A DNA stretch of 7,317 bases from an uncultured Cellvibrio sp. (GTDB taxonomy: Bacteria; Pseudomonadota; Gammaproteobacteria; Pseudomonadales; Cellvibrionaceae): positions 1 to 7,317 of the forward strand of contig CAMLRI010000096.1 of assembly GCA_946482385.1 (NCBI GenBank), given 5' to 3'. Under the pieces are notes generated by a model that was not told where the DNA came from, did not search any database, and worked only from the letters and a program-made list of their open reading frames with translations. This document shows positions 1 through 6,293 of this stretch, one piece after another. Position 1 is the first letter of the stretch. Every line of letters begins with the position of its first letter. The position numbers and the translations under genes are program-made.

Positions 1-74
1 GGATATAGCAAAGCTTCCTTATTCAATCTGATTGTAAATTCATCAACACCAGAAAGCTGAATGGGTGCATTTTT

Positions 75-97
75 GTTGTCATTCACTGAATCACAAC
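75..97. promoter_or_regulatory. 23-bp imperfect palindrome, candidate operator upstream of the LRR lipoprotein gene
   Basis: Two 11-bp arms flank a single central base (C86). The left arm reads GTTGTCATTCA and the reverse complement of the right arm reads GTTGTGATTCA, so 10 of 11 positions match (mismatch pair 80/92). It ends 43 bp before the upstream candidate ATG (141) and 121 bp before the preferred ATG (219). Symmetry of this length suggests a dimeric DNA-binding protein. It does not fit the CRP consensus, because the TGTCA and TCACA halves are 9 rather than 6 apart, nor FNR. I could not place convincing -10/-35 boxes next to it. An RNA hairpin role is possible but less likely given the one-base centre. 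Confidence 0.45.
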
Positions 98-112
98 TGA
101 ACCCTGGTCGCG

Positions 113-129
113 CTGGCATATTAGGCCAG
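113..129 (+). other. Small inverted repeat just before the upstream candidate start
   Basis: CTGGC (113-117) and GCCAG (125-129) can pair around a 7-base A/T-rich loop. The right arm overlaps the AGAGG Shine-Dalgarno-like stretch (128-132) that precedes ATG 141, so in mRNA it could partly mask that site. The stem is only 5 bp and may be chance. Confidence 0.2.
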
Positions 130-218
130 AGGCTGTAACAATGCACCCACATATTAGCCGGCAAATGTCTCAATTCCATGAATTTGTCACCCACCCCGCA
201 TTCAAACGAGTTGTCGCC

Positions 219-740
219 ATGATAAAACGATTGATCAGCCACAGCCTTGCTTGCTGCATTTTATTTGGCCTTGGTGGCTGCCAAAAATATTCCGTAAGCC
301 TTAACGACAAGGTTATTTATACACCGCCCAGTATTTTTAAAGACTACGCATTGGCAGACGCACAGCTGCAGGCTTGTGTCGAACAAACAATTATTGACCT
401 TCAGGCCACATCCCCGGCACAGATCACGCAACTTAACTGCAGCAATGCGGGCATTAAATCACTGGCTGGGCTGGAAAAATTCTATGCACTGAAAGCGCTG
501 AACCTGGCCGACAACCAGCTCACGCAGATTGATGAACTCGGCAAACTGGGACGCTTGGAAATACTGGTGCTGAGCAACAACCGGATCAACGATGCAACGC
601 CATTACTTGCACTGCTGCATCTAAAAGAATTGCGTTTGAACAACAACCCTCTGGCGGATTGCAGCGCAATCCAACAAATCCACGCGAACCTCGCACCAGA
701 GGGAGTCAACATCGAATGGCCGGCACCCTGCCAGCCTTAA
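219..740 (+). CDS. Leucine-rich-repeat outer-membrane-type lipoprotein
   Basis: A small LRR protein predicted to be lipid-anchored; its partner is unknown. Starting at ATG 219, the 173-residue product begins with a typical lipoprotein signal: basic MIKR, a hydrophobic stretch, and lipobox LGGC with lipidated Cys21. Gln at +2 predicts outer-membrane sorting. An alternative ATG at 141 has a better Shine-Dalgarno (AGAGG at 128-132, 8 nt away) but would add 26 residues before the signal, so I prefer 219, whose own site (GAG at 208-210) is weak. Four LRR units follow at about residues 69-158, the first three exactly 22 residues long, with the LxxLxLxxNxL pattern (ALNLADNQL, ILVLSNNRI, ELRLNNNPL). 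Cys53 and Cys74 lie in the N-terminal cap and Cys148 and Cys171 in the C-terminal cap, so disulfide-stabilised caps in the periplasm are plausible. It converges on the PilZ gene. The specific function is not recognised; LRR modules usually bind proteins. Confidence 0.8.
   Translation: MIKRLISHSLACCILFGLGGCQKYSVSLNDKVIYTPPSIFKDYALADAQLQACVEQTIIDLQATSPAQITQLNCSNAGIKSLAGLEKFYALKALNLADNQLTQIDELGKLGRLEILVLSNNRINDATPLLALLHLKELRLNNNPLADCSAIQQIHANLAPEGVNIEWPAPCQP
718..736 (-). terminator. Hairpin without a clear U-tract between convergent genes
   Basis: On the minus strand GGCTGGCA - GGG - TGCCGGCC forms an 8-bp stem with one G-T wobble and a triloop, 17 nt past the PilZ stop and inside the end of the lipoprotein gene. 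On the plus strand the wobble becomes a C-A mismatch, so the hairpin favours leftward transcripts. No run of T follows in either direction, so intrinsic termination is doubtful. It may be an mRNA 3'-end stabiliser. Confidence 0.3.
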
Positions 741-752
741 CCTGGTTGGGCA

Positions 753-1022
753 TCAGCTTTTAACAAACATTAAACCTATGGTGTTGCGCATTTGGTGCAC
801 CACCCGCATAGGGACTGCCTGCTCATTGACCGCGCCTATGGTTTTGCGGAACTTCACCATCACCTCGGTGCCCACAGGTGGGCATACCTGGTTTTCGATT
901 TGCACCTGGGCGCCGCCATCGGAAATATCCCGGGCAAAACCTACAATAGAGCCAAAGCTGGGATGAGACATTTCCACCCGAAACGAGGTGGACGTGCGTT
1001 CATACATACGGCGTTCATTCAC
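753..1022 (-). CDS. Single-domain PilZ protein (putative c-di-GMP receptor)
   Basis: An 89-residue protein that is essentially one PilZ domain. This family binds the second messenger c-di-GMP and passes the signal to motility, envelope or polysaccharide targets. Both ligand-binding motifs are present: RxxxR (R5-M-Y-E-R9) near the N-terminus and DxSxxG (D32-I-S34-D-G-G37). The rest is the expected beta-barrel core, ending in a GLMFV strand. The start is GTG at 1020-1022, supported by AGGAG (minus strand, 1030-1034) 7 nt upstream; the internal ATG at codon 6 would destroy the RxxxR motif. It is transcribed alone from its own upstream region and is isolated from the purine operon by the stem-loop at 1180-1206. 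No partner gene is adjacent, so the process it controls cannot be read from context. There is no signal peptide or membrane segment, so it is cytoplasmic. Confidence 0.88.
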   Translation of the reverse strand: MNERRMYERTSTSFRVEMSHPSFGSIVGFARDISDGGAQVQIENQVCPPVGTEVMVKFRKTIGAVNEQAVPMRVVHQMRNTIGLMFVKS

Positions 1023-1099
1023 AATAGCTCTCCTCTACCCTGCCGTGAACAGGATTGTTGTGCCGGCGCGGCGTTAGCAGCCCCGGCCTTATGGCCTGA

Positions 1100-1105
1100 A
1101 GTATA
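1100..1105 (-). promoter_or_regulatory. Candidate -10 element for the PilZ gene
   Basis: TATACT on the minus strand matches five of six bases of the sigma-70 -10 consensus and lies about 78 bp upstream of the GTG. No good -35 is found at 16-18 bp; the spacer is a T-rich tract (1112-1122) flanked by CCGC/GCGG inverted arms at 1107-1110 and 1124-1127. It would give a leader of roughly 70 nt. This is weak evidence without transcript data. Confidence 0.3.
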
Positions 1106-1179
1106 GCCGCGATAAAAAAATATGCGGTAAATGTATAAACATGGGCCAGCACCATGCTTTTGATACTAATGCGGCCAAT

Positions 1180-1206
1180 AAAAAAGGGGGCCAAGCCCCC
1201 TTTTTT
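1180..1206 (-). terminator. Rho-independent terminator after purC, symmetric
   Basis: The stem GGGGGC (1186-1191) / GCCCCC (1195-1200) with a CAA loop is flanked by A6 (1180-1185) and T6 (1201-1206). It lies 15 nt beyond the purC stop, so on the minus strand it has a GC stem and U-tract and ends the dapA-bamC-MBL-purC unit. The A6/T6 symmetry means it should also work for rightward transcripts and shield the PilZ promoter region. Confidence 0.92.
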
Positions 1207-1221
1207 GCACACCTGCCGAAG

Positions 1222-1932
1222 TTAGAACTGCAAACCTAAACGCTGGCCAACCAATTCGTAGGATTCCACCACATTGCCCAGGTTTTGGCGGAAGCGGTCT
1301 TTATCCAATTTTTCGCGGGTATCTTTATCCCACAGGCGGCAACCATCGGGAGAGAATTCGTCGCCCAAAATCACTTCACCTTTGTGCAAGCCAAATTCCA
1401 CTTTAAAGTCGACCAACAACATATTGCCGCTGGCAAACAGGTCTTTCAGCACTGCATTGATTTTGAAGGTCAGCTCTTTCATGCGCGCCAATTGTTCGGG
1501 GGTAGCCCAGCCAAACGCCTGCACATGGGATTCATTGACCATAGGGTCGCCCAGGGCATCATTTTTAAGGAACAATTCAAAGGTTGGCGGGTTTAGTTCC
1601 TGACCTTCCTGCACCCCCAAACGACGCACCAGCGAACCCGCCGCCAAATTGCGCACCACGCACTCCACCGGAATCATGTCCATTTTTTTCACCAGGGATT
1701 CGGTGTCTGACAACAGTTTCACAAAATGGGTGGGGATACCGGCAGCCTGCAGCTTGCCCATAATAAAGGCATTGAACTTGTTGTTGACCATACCCTTGCG
1801 ATCCAGCTGCTCGATACGCTTGCCATCAAAAGCAGAGGTGTCGTTGCGGAACAGCATAATCAGCTGATCCGGATCATCGGTTTTATAAATGGATTTTGAT
1901 TTGCCCGCGTAGAGTTGTTCGCGTTTTTCCAT
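1222..1932 (-). CDS. purC: Phosphoribosylaminoimidazole-succinocarboxamide synthase (SAICAR synthetase)
   Basis: PurC (EC 6.3.2.6) joins CAIR with aspartate using ATP to make SAICAR in de novo purine synthesis, in the cytoplasm. The 236-residue product is almost the same length as E. coli PurC (237) and belongs to the short single-domain bacterial form. Diagnostic stretches are YAGKSKSIY (8-16) for nucleotide binding, [11 protein letters not shown] (28-38), [12 protein letters not shown] (89-100), LVDFKVEFG (173-181) and [14 protein letters not shown] (189-202). The ATG start at 1930-1932 gives the family's usual N-terminus; a modest AGG lies 10 nt upstream. It is the last gene of the leftward unit, 39 bp after the metallo-beta-lactamase-fold gene, and is followed by a strong terminator. 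The gap upstream is unusually A/T-rich (T-rich on the coding strand), but I see no convincing separate promoter and no PurR-type operator. Confidence 0.97.
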   Translation of the reverse strand: MEKREQLYAGKSKSIYKTDDPDQLIMLFRNDTSAFDGKRIEQLDRKGMVNNKFNAFIMGKLQAAGIPTHFVKLLSDTESLVKKMDMIPVECVVRNLAAGSLVRRLGVQEGQELNPPTFELFLKNDALGDPMVNESHVQAFGWATPEQLARMKELTFKINAVLKDLFASGNMLLVDFKVEFGLHKGEVILGDEFSPDGCRLWDKDTREKLDKDRFRQNLGNVVESYELVGQRLGLQF

Positions 1933-1971
1933 GATGGATATGCCTGTAAATAAAAAAGAAAACCAAAAAAA

Positions 1972-2742
1972 CTACACCACCGACAGCCAATCGAACCCCT
2001 GGTTCTGGCAAGCGTAGGTGACTTGTTTGACCGCTGTAGTCACTGGCGCCAAAGCCGCCTGGGCAACTGCCAGCGAGTTGTTCTGTTGACTGATATGCGC
2101 AATCACCAAATGCTGCAAGCGCGCACAATTGAGCCGCTGCAAAAAACCGGCGGCCTGCTGGTTGCTCAAGTGCCCCCAAAGCCCACCCACCCGCTGCTTA
2201 AGCGATGCAGGGTAAGGCCCGTAGGCGAGCATGGCCGGGTCGTGGTTAGCCTCCAGCACCATGGCATCCAAATCCTGATAGCTGGCTTCAACCTGGGGGG
2301 TAATACTACCCAAATCAGTGAGTATTCCCAAGCGCCGCCCGGTGTACTCAAAGATAAACTGGCTGGGTTCACGCGCATCGTGGGGCACAGCCACCGGTTG
2401 CACCCGCAACTGCCCAAGGGCAAAGGGAGTATAGGATTCAATCAAGCGCAACCCGGGCAACTCCCCCAGGTTGCGGCTGTAAAAAGTTCCCGGTGTCATA
2501 TACACCGGCAGGCGATAGCGGCGAGCCAGAGGTGCCACACCCTTGATGTGGTCGCTGTGCTCATGGGTAACCAGCAAAGCCGTCAACCGGGAGGGATGCA
2601 GCGCGAGGCGCGCCAAACGCGCCTCCAGTTCTTTCATGCTAAAACCGCAATCAATCAGCAGATACTCTTCGCCCCACTGCACCAGGGTTGCGTTGCCGCG
2701 GCTGCCACTACCCAGGGAAGCGAAGCGAAAAGGCGCCTGCAT
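1972..2742 (-). CDS. Metallo-beta-lactamase-fold hydrolase, YycJ/WalJ-like
   Basis: A cytoplasmic metal-dependent hydrolase of about 256 residues. The family signature HxHxDH is present as THEHSDH (H60, H62, D64, H65), followed by the bridging Asp in LTDLGSI (D143), LEANHD (H167), GHLSN (H191) and AHISQQNN (H216). This set is typical of YycJ/WalJ-type proteins, some of which are described as nucleases linked to mismatch repair in Gram-positive bacteria; the physiological role in gammaproteobacteria is not settled. The ATG at 2740-2742 is preferred because it leaves the family N-terminus (FASLGSGSRGNATLV) intact; a TTG one codon upstream (2743-2745) is equally possible, and neither has a clear Shine-Dalgarno. 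The start is only 18 bp past the bamC stop, so coupled translation is likely. Its place between bamC and purC is conserved in Pseudomonas and probably reflects co-transcription rather than a shared pathway. Confidence 0.9.
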   Translation of the reverse strand: MQAPFRFASLGSGSRGNATLVQWGEEYLLIDCGFSMKELEARLARLALHPSRLTALLVTHEHSDHIKGVAPLARRYRLPVYMTPGTFYSRNLGELPGLRLIESYTPFALGQLRVQPVAVPHDAREPSQFIFEYTGRRLGILTDLGSITPQVEASYQDLDAMVLEANHDPAMLAYGPYPASLKQRVGGLWGHLSNQQAAGFLQRLNCARLQHLVIAHISQQNNSLAVAQAALAPVTTAVKQVTYACQNQGFDWLSVV

Positions 2743-2760
2743 CAAAAAAGCGACCGCCGC

Positions 2761-3978
2761 TTAAATCAGGTTTTTACGCAACAGCGTCAGCAGCTCCCGC
2801 GTGTCAGACAACTCCAAACGCTTGCCATAGGGATCGCGCAATTGCACCTGGAAACCTTCAGCTATAGGAGTTATGACCAACAACATGCCAGGCGCCTTGG
2901 GCAGCACTTTTTCTTTGCGCGGATTGGAGGCTGGCGCATTGGCAAAGGCATCGCCAGTGAGCATATTGGTTTGCAACTGCGCCAGGCTGTAAGGTGTGGT
3001 TGGCGCCTTGGGCTTAAGGCCTATGCGGAACAAACGGCGCAACCAGCCCGGTTTGGACTCCTCGGGGTCGCGATAGTCCACGTAGATCAACCCCGCATCC
3101 GCATTGGTTTCAAAGGTGTAGAAACCATCTTGCTTGGCGGCATGGGCCAGGGTTGCCATAGTGCGCTGGCGATCCAGTTTGATATTCAACACCGGCTCAC
3201 CACGCACCATGGCCAAGCCCGCTTTCACAGAGCCGCCAATGGATTGCGCCAACAGCGAAGTGCCGCCCTCGCCTATATCCGAAGCCAGGGTGGCCGCCAG
3301 TTCATCCAACAACCATTTTTCGCGCTCGGGGTTCACCGAGCGCTGCGGCCAGGAGGCATTGGCCGCACTGGCTTTTTCGCTCACCGGAATACTCATATGG
3401 ACGATATGGATTTCGCTGGTTTCCGGTTGCACCCCCTGGTCGATTTGCAGGCGATAGCGGTCATAGGTGCTCAGGTCCGTTTTGAACTGCAACCAACTGG
3501 TTTCAATAATGCCCTTGCCGATATCGGCGCGGCTGACGGTGAGCTCATTCACATTGAGGAAATTGCGAATACGCGGCCAGACTTCACCTGGGGACACGTT
3601 GAGCAGAATCCAGCTTTCGCCACCCACGCGCTGGATTTTGACGTTTTCCTGTACCAGGTTGGCGGAAATGGGCATAGGCCGAGGCACTTCGTAATCCAGG
3701 GCTTCCGGGTCGTAACCGAAATCTGTGGTGGTAATTTGCGGAATAGGATAGAGCTCACCCATGGTTTCCGAGCGCTTGCCAGGGGGCAATACCAGGGGCG
3801 GGATATTATCGGCCTTCAAATAATCGTTTTCGCGGTTGCGGAAAATGCCTTCATCGCCAAAAAAGAACCCGCAACCCGAAAGCAGCAAACTGAAACAACT
3901 CAGCGCCATATAACTGGAAAAACGGAACGAGGACTTGCGCAGAGCGGTAGTTATTGTCATGTCAGTATTGGAACTCAT
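2761..3978 (-). CDS. bamC: Outer-membrane assembly lipoprotein BamC
   Basis: BamC (formerly NlpB) is a lipoprotein of the BAM complex that inserts beta-barrel proteins into the outer membrane; it binds BamD through its N-terminal unstructured segment. The 405-residue product has a signal peptide ending in lipobox LLSGC (lipidated Cys36). It is followed by RNRENDYLKADNIPPLVLPPG-type sequence (47-67), the conserved BamD-contacting stretch. Two helix-grip domains follow, at roughly 113-240 and 260-400, with a Pro/Lys-rich insertion-like segment at about 303-362. E. coli BamC is 344 residues, so this protein is longer, mainly through the N-terminus and that segment. The start ATG 3976-3978 is 49 bp past the dapA stop with a weak GAG upstream; ATG 3958-3960 (codon 7) also keeps the signal peptide. 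Pairing with dapA is conserved, including in E. coli (dapA-nlpB). Confidence 0.93.
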   Translation of the reverse strand: MSSNTDMTITTALRKSSFRFSSYMALSCFSLLLSGCGFFFGDEGIFRNRENDYLKADNIPPLVLPPGKRSETMGELYPIPQITTTDFGYDPEALDYEVPRPMPISANLVQENVKIQRVGGESWILLNVSPGEVWPRIRNFLNVNELTVSRADIGKGIIETSWLQFKTDLSTYDRYRLQIDQGVQPETSEIHIVHMSIPVSEKASAANASWPQRSVNPEREKWLLDELAATLASDIGEGGTSLLAQSIGGSVKAGLAMVRGEPVLNIKLDRQRTMATLAHAAKQDGFYTFETNADAGLIYVDYRDPEESKPGWLRRLFRIGLKPKAPTTPYSLAQLQTNMLTGDAFANAPASNPRKEKVLPKAPGMLLVITPIAEGFQVQLRDPYGKRLELSDTRELLTLLRKNLI

Positions 3979-4027
3979 GGGTTATCTCGTTGGGGCAACC
4001 ACACCTGAAGCAGTGGGGCAGAGTGAA

Positions 4028-4900
4028 TCAGAGCCCCGCCTGCTGCATGGCGGCTTTAACCTGTTGATGGAACTGCGCCGACAGGGGTGTCAGCGGCAGG
4101 CGAATGCCCGCTTGAATCAACCCCAGCTGCTGTACCGCCCATTTGACGGGAATAGGGTTGGATTCAACAAACATGGCGGTGTGCAAAGGCAGCAACTGGT
4201 TATTGATTGCGCGCGCTTCCTCGGCTTTACCCGCCAACGCCAGCTCGCACATACGAGCAATGGCAGCAGGTACGACATTCGCGGTGACAGAAATATCCCC
4301 TTGGCCACCTAAAAGAATTAATTCAACGGCTGTGGCATCGTCGCCAGAGATAATGGCGAAGCCTTCAGGCGCCTGCTCGATCAACAGCTGGGCGCGCTGT
4401 AAATCGCCAGTCGCCTCTTTGATACCGACGATATTGGGCACCTGCGCCAGGCGCAAGGCTGTTTCCGGCTTCATGTCTACACCGGTGCGGCCGGGTACGT
4501 TGTAGAGGTACTGGGGAATGGCAACCGACTTGGCCACAAATTCGTGGTGCAGGAACAGGCCTTCCTGGGTGGGTTTGTTGTAATAGGGCGTTACCAGCAG
4601 GCAGGCATCGGCGCCCACATCTTTGGCCGCCTGGGTCAGCTGTACGGCTTCGCTGGTGGAGTTGGCACCAGTGCCGGCAATCACCGGAATACGGCCATTG
4701 ACCTGATCCACCACTTTTTTGATCACCGCCAGATGCTCTTCCACATCCAAAGTGGCAGATTCACCGGTAGTTCCCACCGCCACTATGGCGTGGGTGCCCT
4801 GCTGCAAATGCCAGTCGACCAGGTTGTGCAAACTGGCCCAATCGAGGCTGTTGTCTGCATGCATGGGGGTTACCAGGGCAACCATACTGCCTTGAATCAT
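4028..4900 (-). CDS. dapA: 4-hydroxy-tetrahydrodipicolinate synthase
   Basis: DapA (EC 4.3.3.7) condenses pyruvate with aspartate semialdehyde, the first committed step to diaminopimelate and lysine. The 290-residue protein aligns without offset to the E. coli enzyme in the key region. It has the Schiff-base lysine K161 in GIKEATGD, the triad residues T44 (GTTGE), Y107 (TPYYNKP) and Y133, and R138 in YNVPGRTG for substrate carboxylate binding. Residues lining the E. coli lysine feedback site are mostly kept (A49, H56, N80, E84, Y106), but position 53, His in E. coli, is Val here, so inhibition by lysine may be weaker or altered. The ATG at 4898-4900 has a good GGAG site (4907-4910) 6 nt upstream. 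It is the first gene of the leftward unit with bamC, the hydrolase and purC. Confidence 0.97.
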   Translation of the reverse strand: MIQGSMVALVTPMHADNSLDWASLHNLVDWHLQQGTHAIVAVGTTGESATLDVEEHLAVIKKVVDQVNGRIPVIAGTGANSTSEAVQLTQAAKDVGADACLLVTPYYNKPTQEGLFLHHEFVAKSVAIPQYLYNVPGRTGVDMKPETALRLAQVPNIVGIKEATGDLQRAQLLIEQAPEGFAIISGDDATAVELILLGGQGDISVTANVVPAAIARMCELALAGKAEEARAINNQLLPLHTAMFVESNPIPVKWAVQQLGLIQAGIRLPLTPLSAQFHQQVKAAMQQAGL

Positions 4901-4993
4901 CAGAGACTCCGTTAGATGCTGGCGCGCTTGTGGCGGCGGCGGTTGGGGGATCAGCGCAGTGCAGCGGGAGGCACCGGCAAAAAGAAAGGCGCC

Positions 4994-5022
4994 ATGGTAC
5001 TTAGGCAGGCGCAGCTAAACAA
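4994..5022 (-). promoter_or_regulatory. Candidate promoter for the dapA-purC unit
   Basis: On the minus strand TTGTTT (5017-5022) and TACCAT (4994-4999) are separated by 17 bp. The match is three of six at -35 and four of six at -10, so the assignment is tentative. It would give a dapA leader of roughly 90 nt. The rest of the 4901-5081 gap is GC-rich with repeated GGCGCC/CAGGCGC words and no ORF of note. Confidence 0.22.
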
Positions 5023-5032
5023 GGCCAGGCGC
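5006..5032 (+). repeat. Two CAGGCGC direct repeats 20 bp apart upstream of dapA
   Basis: CAGGCGC occurs at 5006-5012 and 5026-5032, each preceded by AGG(C). The 20-bp period is about two helical turns and the copies overlap the tentative dapA promoter. A third related word (AGGCGCC) occurs at 4987-4993. This could be a binding array or simply local GC-rich sequence. Confidence 0.3.
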
Positions 5033-5081
5033 CGCCAAACGATGAGATTCAGAAGCAGCGCCAGGCACTTGGTTTGTGCAC

Positions 5082-6137
5082 TTACTTTTTAAAGTCGAGC
5101 ATGCGCTGCAAAGGCTTCATGGCGCGCAGCGCCAAATCCGGGTCGACAAAAATTTCGTTGTCGCTGCGCTCAAACACATCCACCAGGTTGTCGAGCACAT
5201 TCATGGCCATCCAGGGGCAGTTGGCGCAGGAGCGGCAAGTAGCGCCGCTGCCGGCGGTGGGGGCGATATGAAACACCTTATCCGGGTTGAGCTGCTGCAT
5301 CTTGTAGAAGATACCCTGGTCGGTCGCCACAATAAATTCGCGGTTGGGCAGGGTTTGTGCCGCCTTGATTAACTGCGAAGTGGAACCCACCACATCGGCC
5401 AAATCCACCACCGCTTTGGGCGATTCCGGGTGTACCAGCACCGCCGCATCCGGGTAGAGCAGCTTGAGGTCTTCCACCCCTTTGGCCTTGAATTCCTCGT
5501 GCACTATGCAGGCACCATCCCACAGCAGCACATCGGCACCGGTTTTTTGCTGCACATAGGCGCCCAGGTGTTTATCCGGCGCCCAGAGGATTTTCTTGCC
5601 CTGCTTATCCAGGTAATCCACCACATCCAGGGCGATGCTGGAGGTCACCACCCAATCGGCGCGGGCTTTAACCGCCGCCGAGGTATTGGCGTAAACCACC
5701 ACTTCGCGATCCGGGTGCTGGTCGCAAAAAGCGGCAAACTCGTCAGCGGGACAACCCAGGTCGAGGGAGCAGGTCGCCTCCAGGGTGGGCATAAGCACGC
5801 GCTTTTCCGGCGAGAGGATCTTGGCGGTCTCGCCCATAAACTTAACCCCAGCCACTATCAGGGTATCGGCGGGGTGATTTTTACCAAAGCGCGCCATTTC
5901 CAGGGAATCCGACACACAGCCGCCGGTTTCTTCCGCCAGCGCCTGGATCAGCGGGTCGGTGTAGTAGTGGGCCACCAGTACCGCATTGTGCTGTTTGAGC
6001 AGCGACTTGATACGCGCTTTGTAATCCGCCTCCTGTTCGGGCGTATACACAGGGGCGCTCCAGGCGCGCGCCAAATGCTCCTTGACCAGATCGCGGGCAT
6101 TTTCGGGACGGACAGCGACATTCAGCTCTTCAGACAT
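5082..6137 (-). CDS. nadA: Quinolinate synthase A
   Basis: NadA (EC 2.5.1.72) condenses iminoaspartate with dihydroxyacetone phosphate to quinolinate, an early step of de novo NAD synthesis, using an oxygen-sensitive [4Fe-4S] cluster. The three cluster cysteines are C123 (TCSLDLGCP), C210 ([11 protein letters not shown]) and C307 in the CRSCANC motif (301-307). All are shifted by exactly 10 from E. coli C113/C200/C297. Other family marks are VAHYYTDP (55-62), [12 protein letters not shown] (97-108) and [10 protein letters not shown] (149-158). I chose ATG 6135-6137 (351 residues, close to Pseudomonas NadA) because GAGG lies 5 nt upstream. A TTG at 6183-6185 would add 16 residues but sits just ahead of the predicted -10, upstream of any plausible leader. 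The usual partner nadB is not in the window. There is no clear terminator after the stop, and read-through towards dapA is possible. Confidence 0.96.
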   Translation of the reverse strand: MSEELNVAVRPENARDLVKEHLARAWSAPVYTPEQEADYKARIKSLLKQHNAVLVAHYYTDPLIQALAEETGGCVSDSLEMARFGKNHPADTLIVAGVKFMGETAKILSPEKRVLMPTLEATCSLDLGCPADEFAAFCDQHPDREVVVYANTSAAVKARADWVVTSSIALDVVDYLDKQGKKILWAPDKHLGAYVQQKTGADVLLWDGACIVHEEFKAKGVEDLKLLYPDAAVLVHPESPKAVVDLADVVGSTSQLIKAAQTLPNREFIVATDQGIFYKMQQLNPDKVFHIAPTAGSGATCRSCANCPWMAMNVLDNLVDVFERSDNEIFVDPDLALRAMKPLQRMLDFKK

Positions 6138-6157
6138 GCAGGCCTCACAGGGGGTAT

Positions 6158-6173
6158 GACCGGCAGCCCGGTC
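6158..6173 (-). promoter_or_regulatory. Perfect 6-bp hairpin/palindrome in the nadA leader
   Basis: GACCGG and CCGGTC form a perfect inverted repeat around a 4-base spacer, in the predicted 5' leader 21 nt upstream of the nadA ATG and just after the predicted transcription start. It could be an operator for a NAD-responsive repressor or an mRNA stem near the ribosome site. No known NadR, NiaR or NrtR site is claimed. Confidence 0.4.
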
Positions 6174-6185
6174 GGAGTGGCGCAA

Positions 6186-6194
6186 ATTTTACCA
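6186..6194 (-). promoter_or_regulatory. Extended -10 promoter for nadA
   Basis: The minus strand reads TGG-TAAAAT: an extended -10 (TGn) followed by a hexamer matching five of six consensus bases. Extended -10 promoters can work with a poor -35, and none is visible here. The predicted start near 6179 leaves a leader of about 42 nt before ATG 6137, consistent with the chosen start and with the tRNA terminator lying about 50 bp upstream. Confidence 0.5.
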
Positions 6195-6244
6195 CACAGC
6201 CCGGCCCTACCCGACCAGGATATTGCAGGCAAACACCAGGCAAC

Positions 6245-6270
6245 AAAAAAGCGCCTCGGTGGGCGCTTTT
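6245..6270 (-). terminator. Rho-independent terminator of the tRNA-Lys gene
   Basis: On the minus strand AGCGCC - CACCGA - GGCGCT forms a stem that extends through flanking A/T pairs and is followed by T6. It lies about 24 nt beyond the tRNA 3' end. On the plus strand the stem is followed by only TTTT, so it is mainly a leftward terminator. It separates the tRNA from nadA. Confidence 0.88.
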
Positions 6271-6274
6271 AGGT

Positions 6275-6288
6275 GCAGCCAGGGCTGC
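6275..6288 (-). other. Short hairpin between tRNA-Lys and its terminator
   Basis: GCAGC - CCTG - GCTGC gives a 5-bp stem starting 6 nt past the mature tRNA 3' end. It would lie in the 3' trailer of the precursor and may affect trailer processing. Confidence 0.4.
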
Positions 6289-6293
6289 GAATA

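Noticed and set aside
1015..1212. Minus-strand open frame of 65 codons covering the purC terminator and the PilZ start
   Set aside because: It reads through the strong terminator stem, overlaps the PilZ ribosome site and start, and has no recognisable content.
1933..1971. Separate purC promoter in the A/T-rich gap before purC
   Set aside because: The T-rich coding strand offers no paired -35/-10 of reasonable quality, and the tight spacing fits operon read-through.
2023..4008. Very long plus-strand open frame (about 660 codons) opposite bamC and the hydrolase gene
   Set aside because: Its translation is a low-complexity-like mix rich in Gln, His, Arg and Gly with no recognisable motif. It lies exactly antisense to two well-supported genes. 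Codon bias in the real genes removes stops from this frame.
5430..6272. Plus-strand open frame opposite nadA (about 280 codons)
   Set aside because: It is antisense to a gene with all its iron-sulfur cysteines and shows no family signature. It runs through the nadA promoter and the tRNA terminator.
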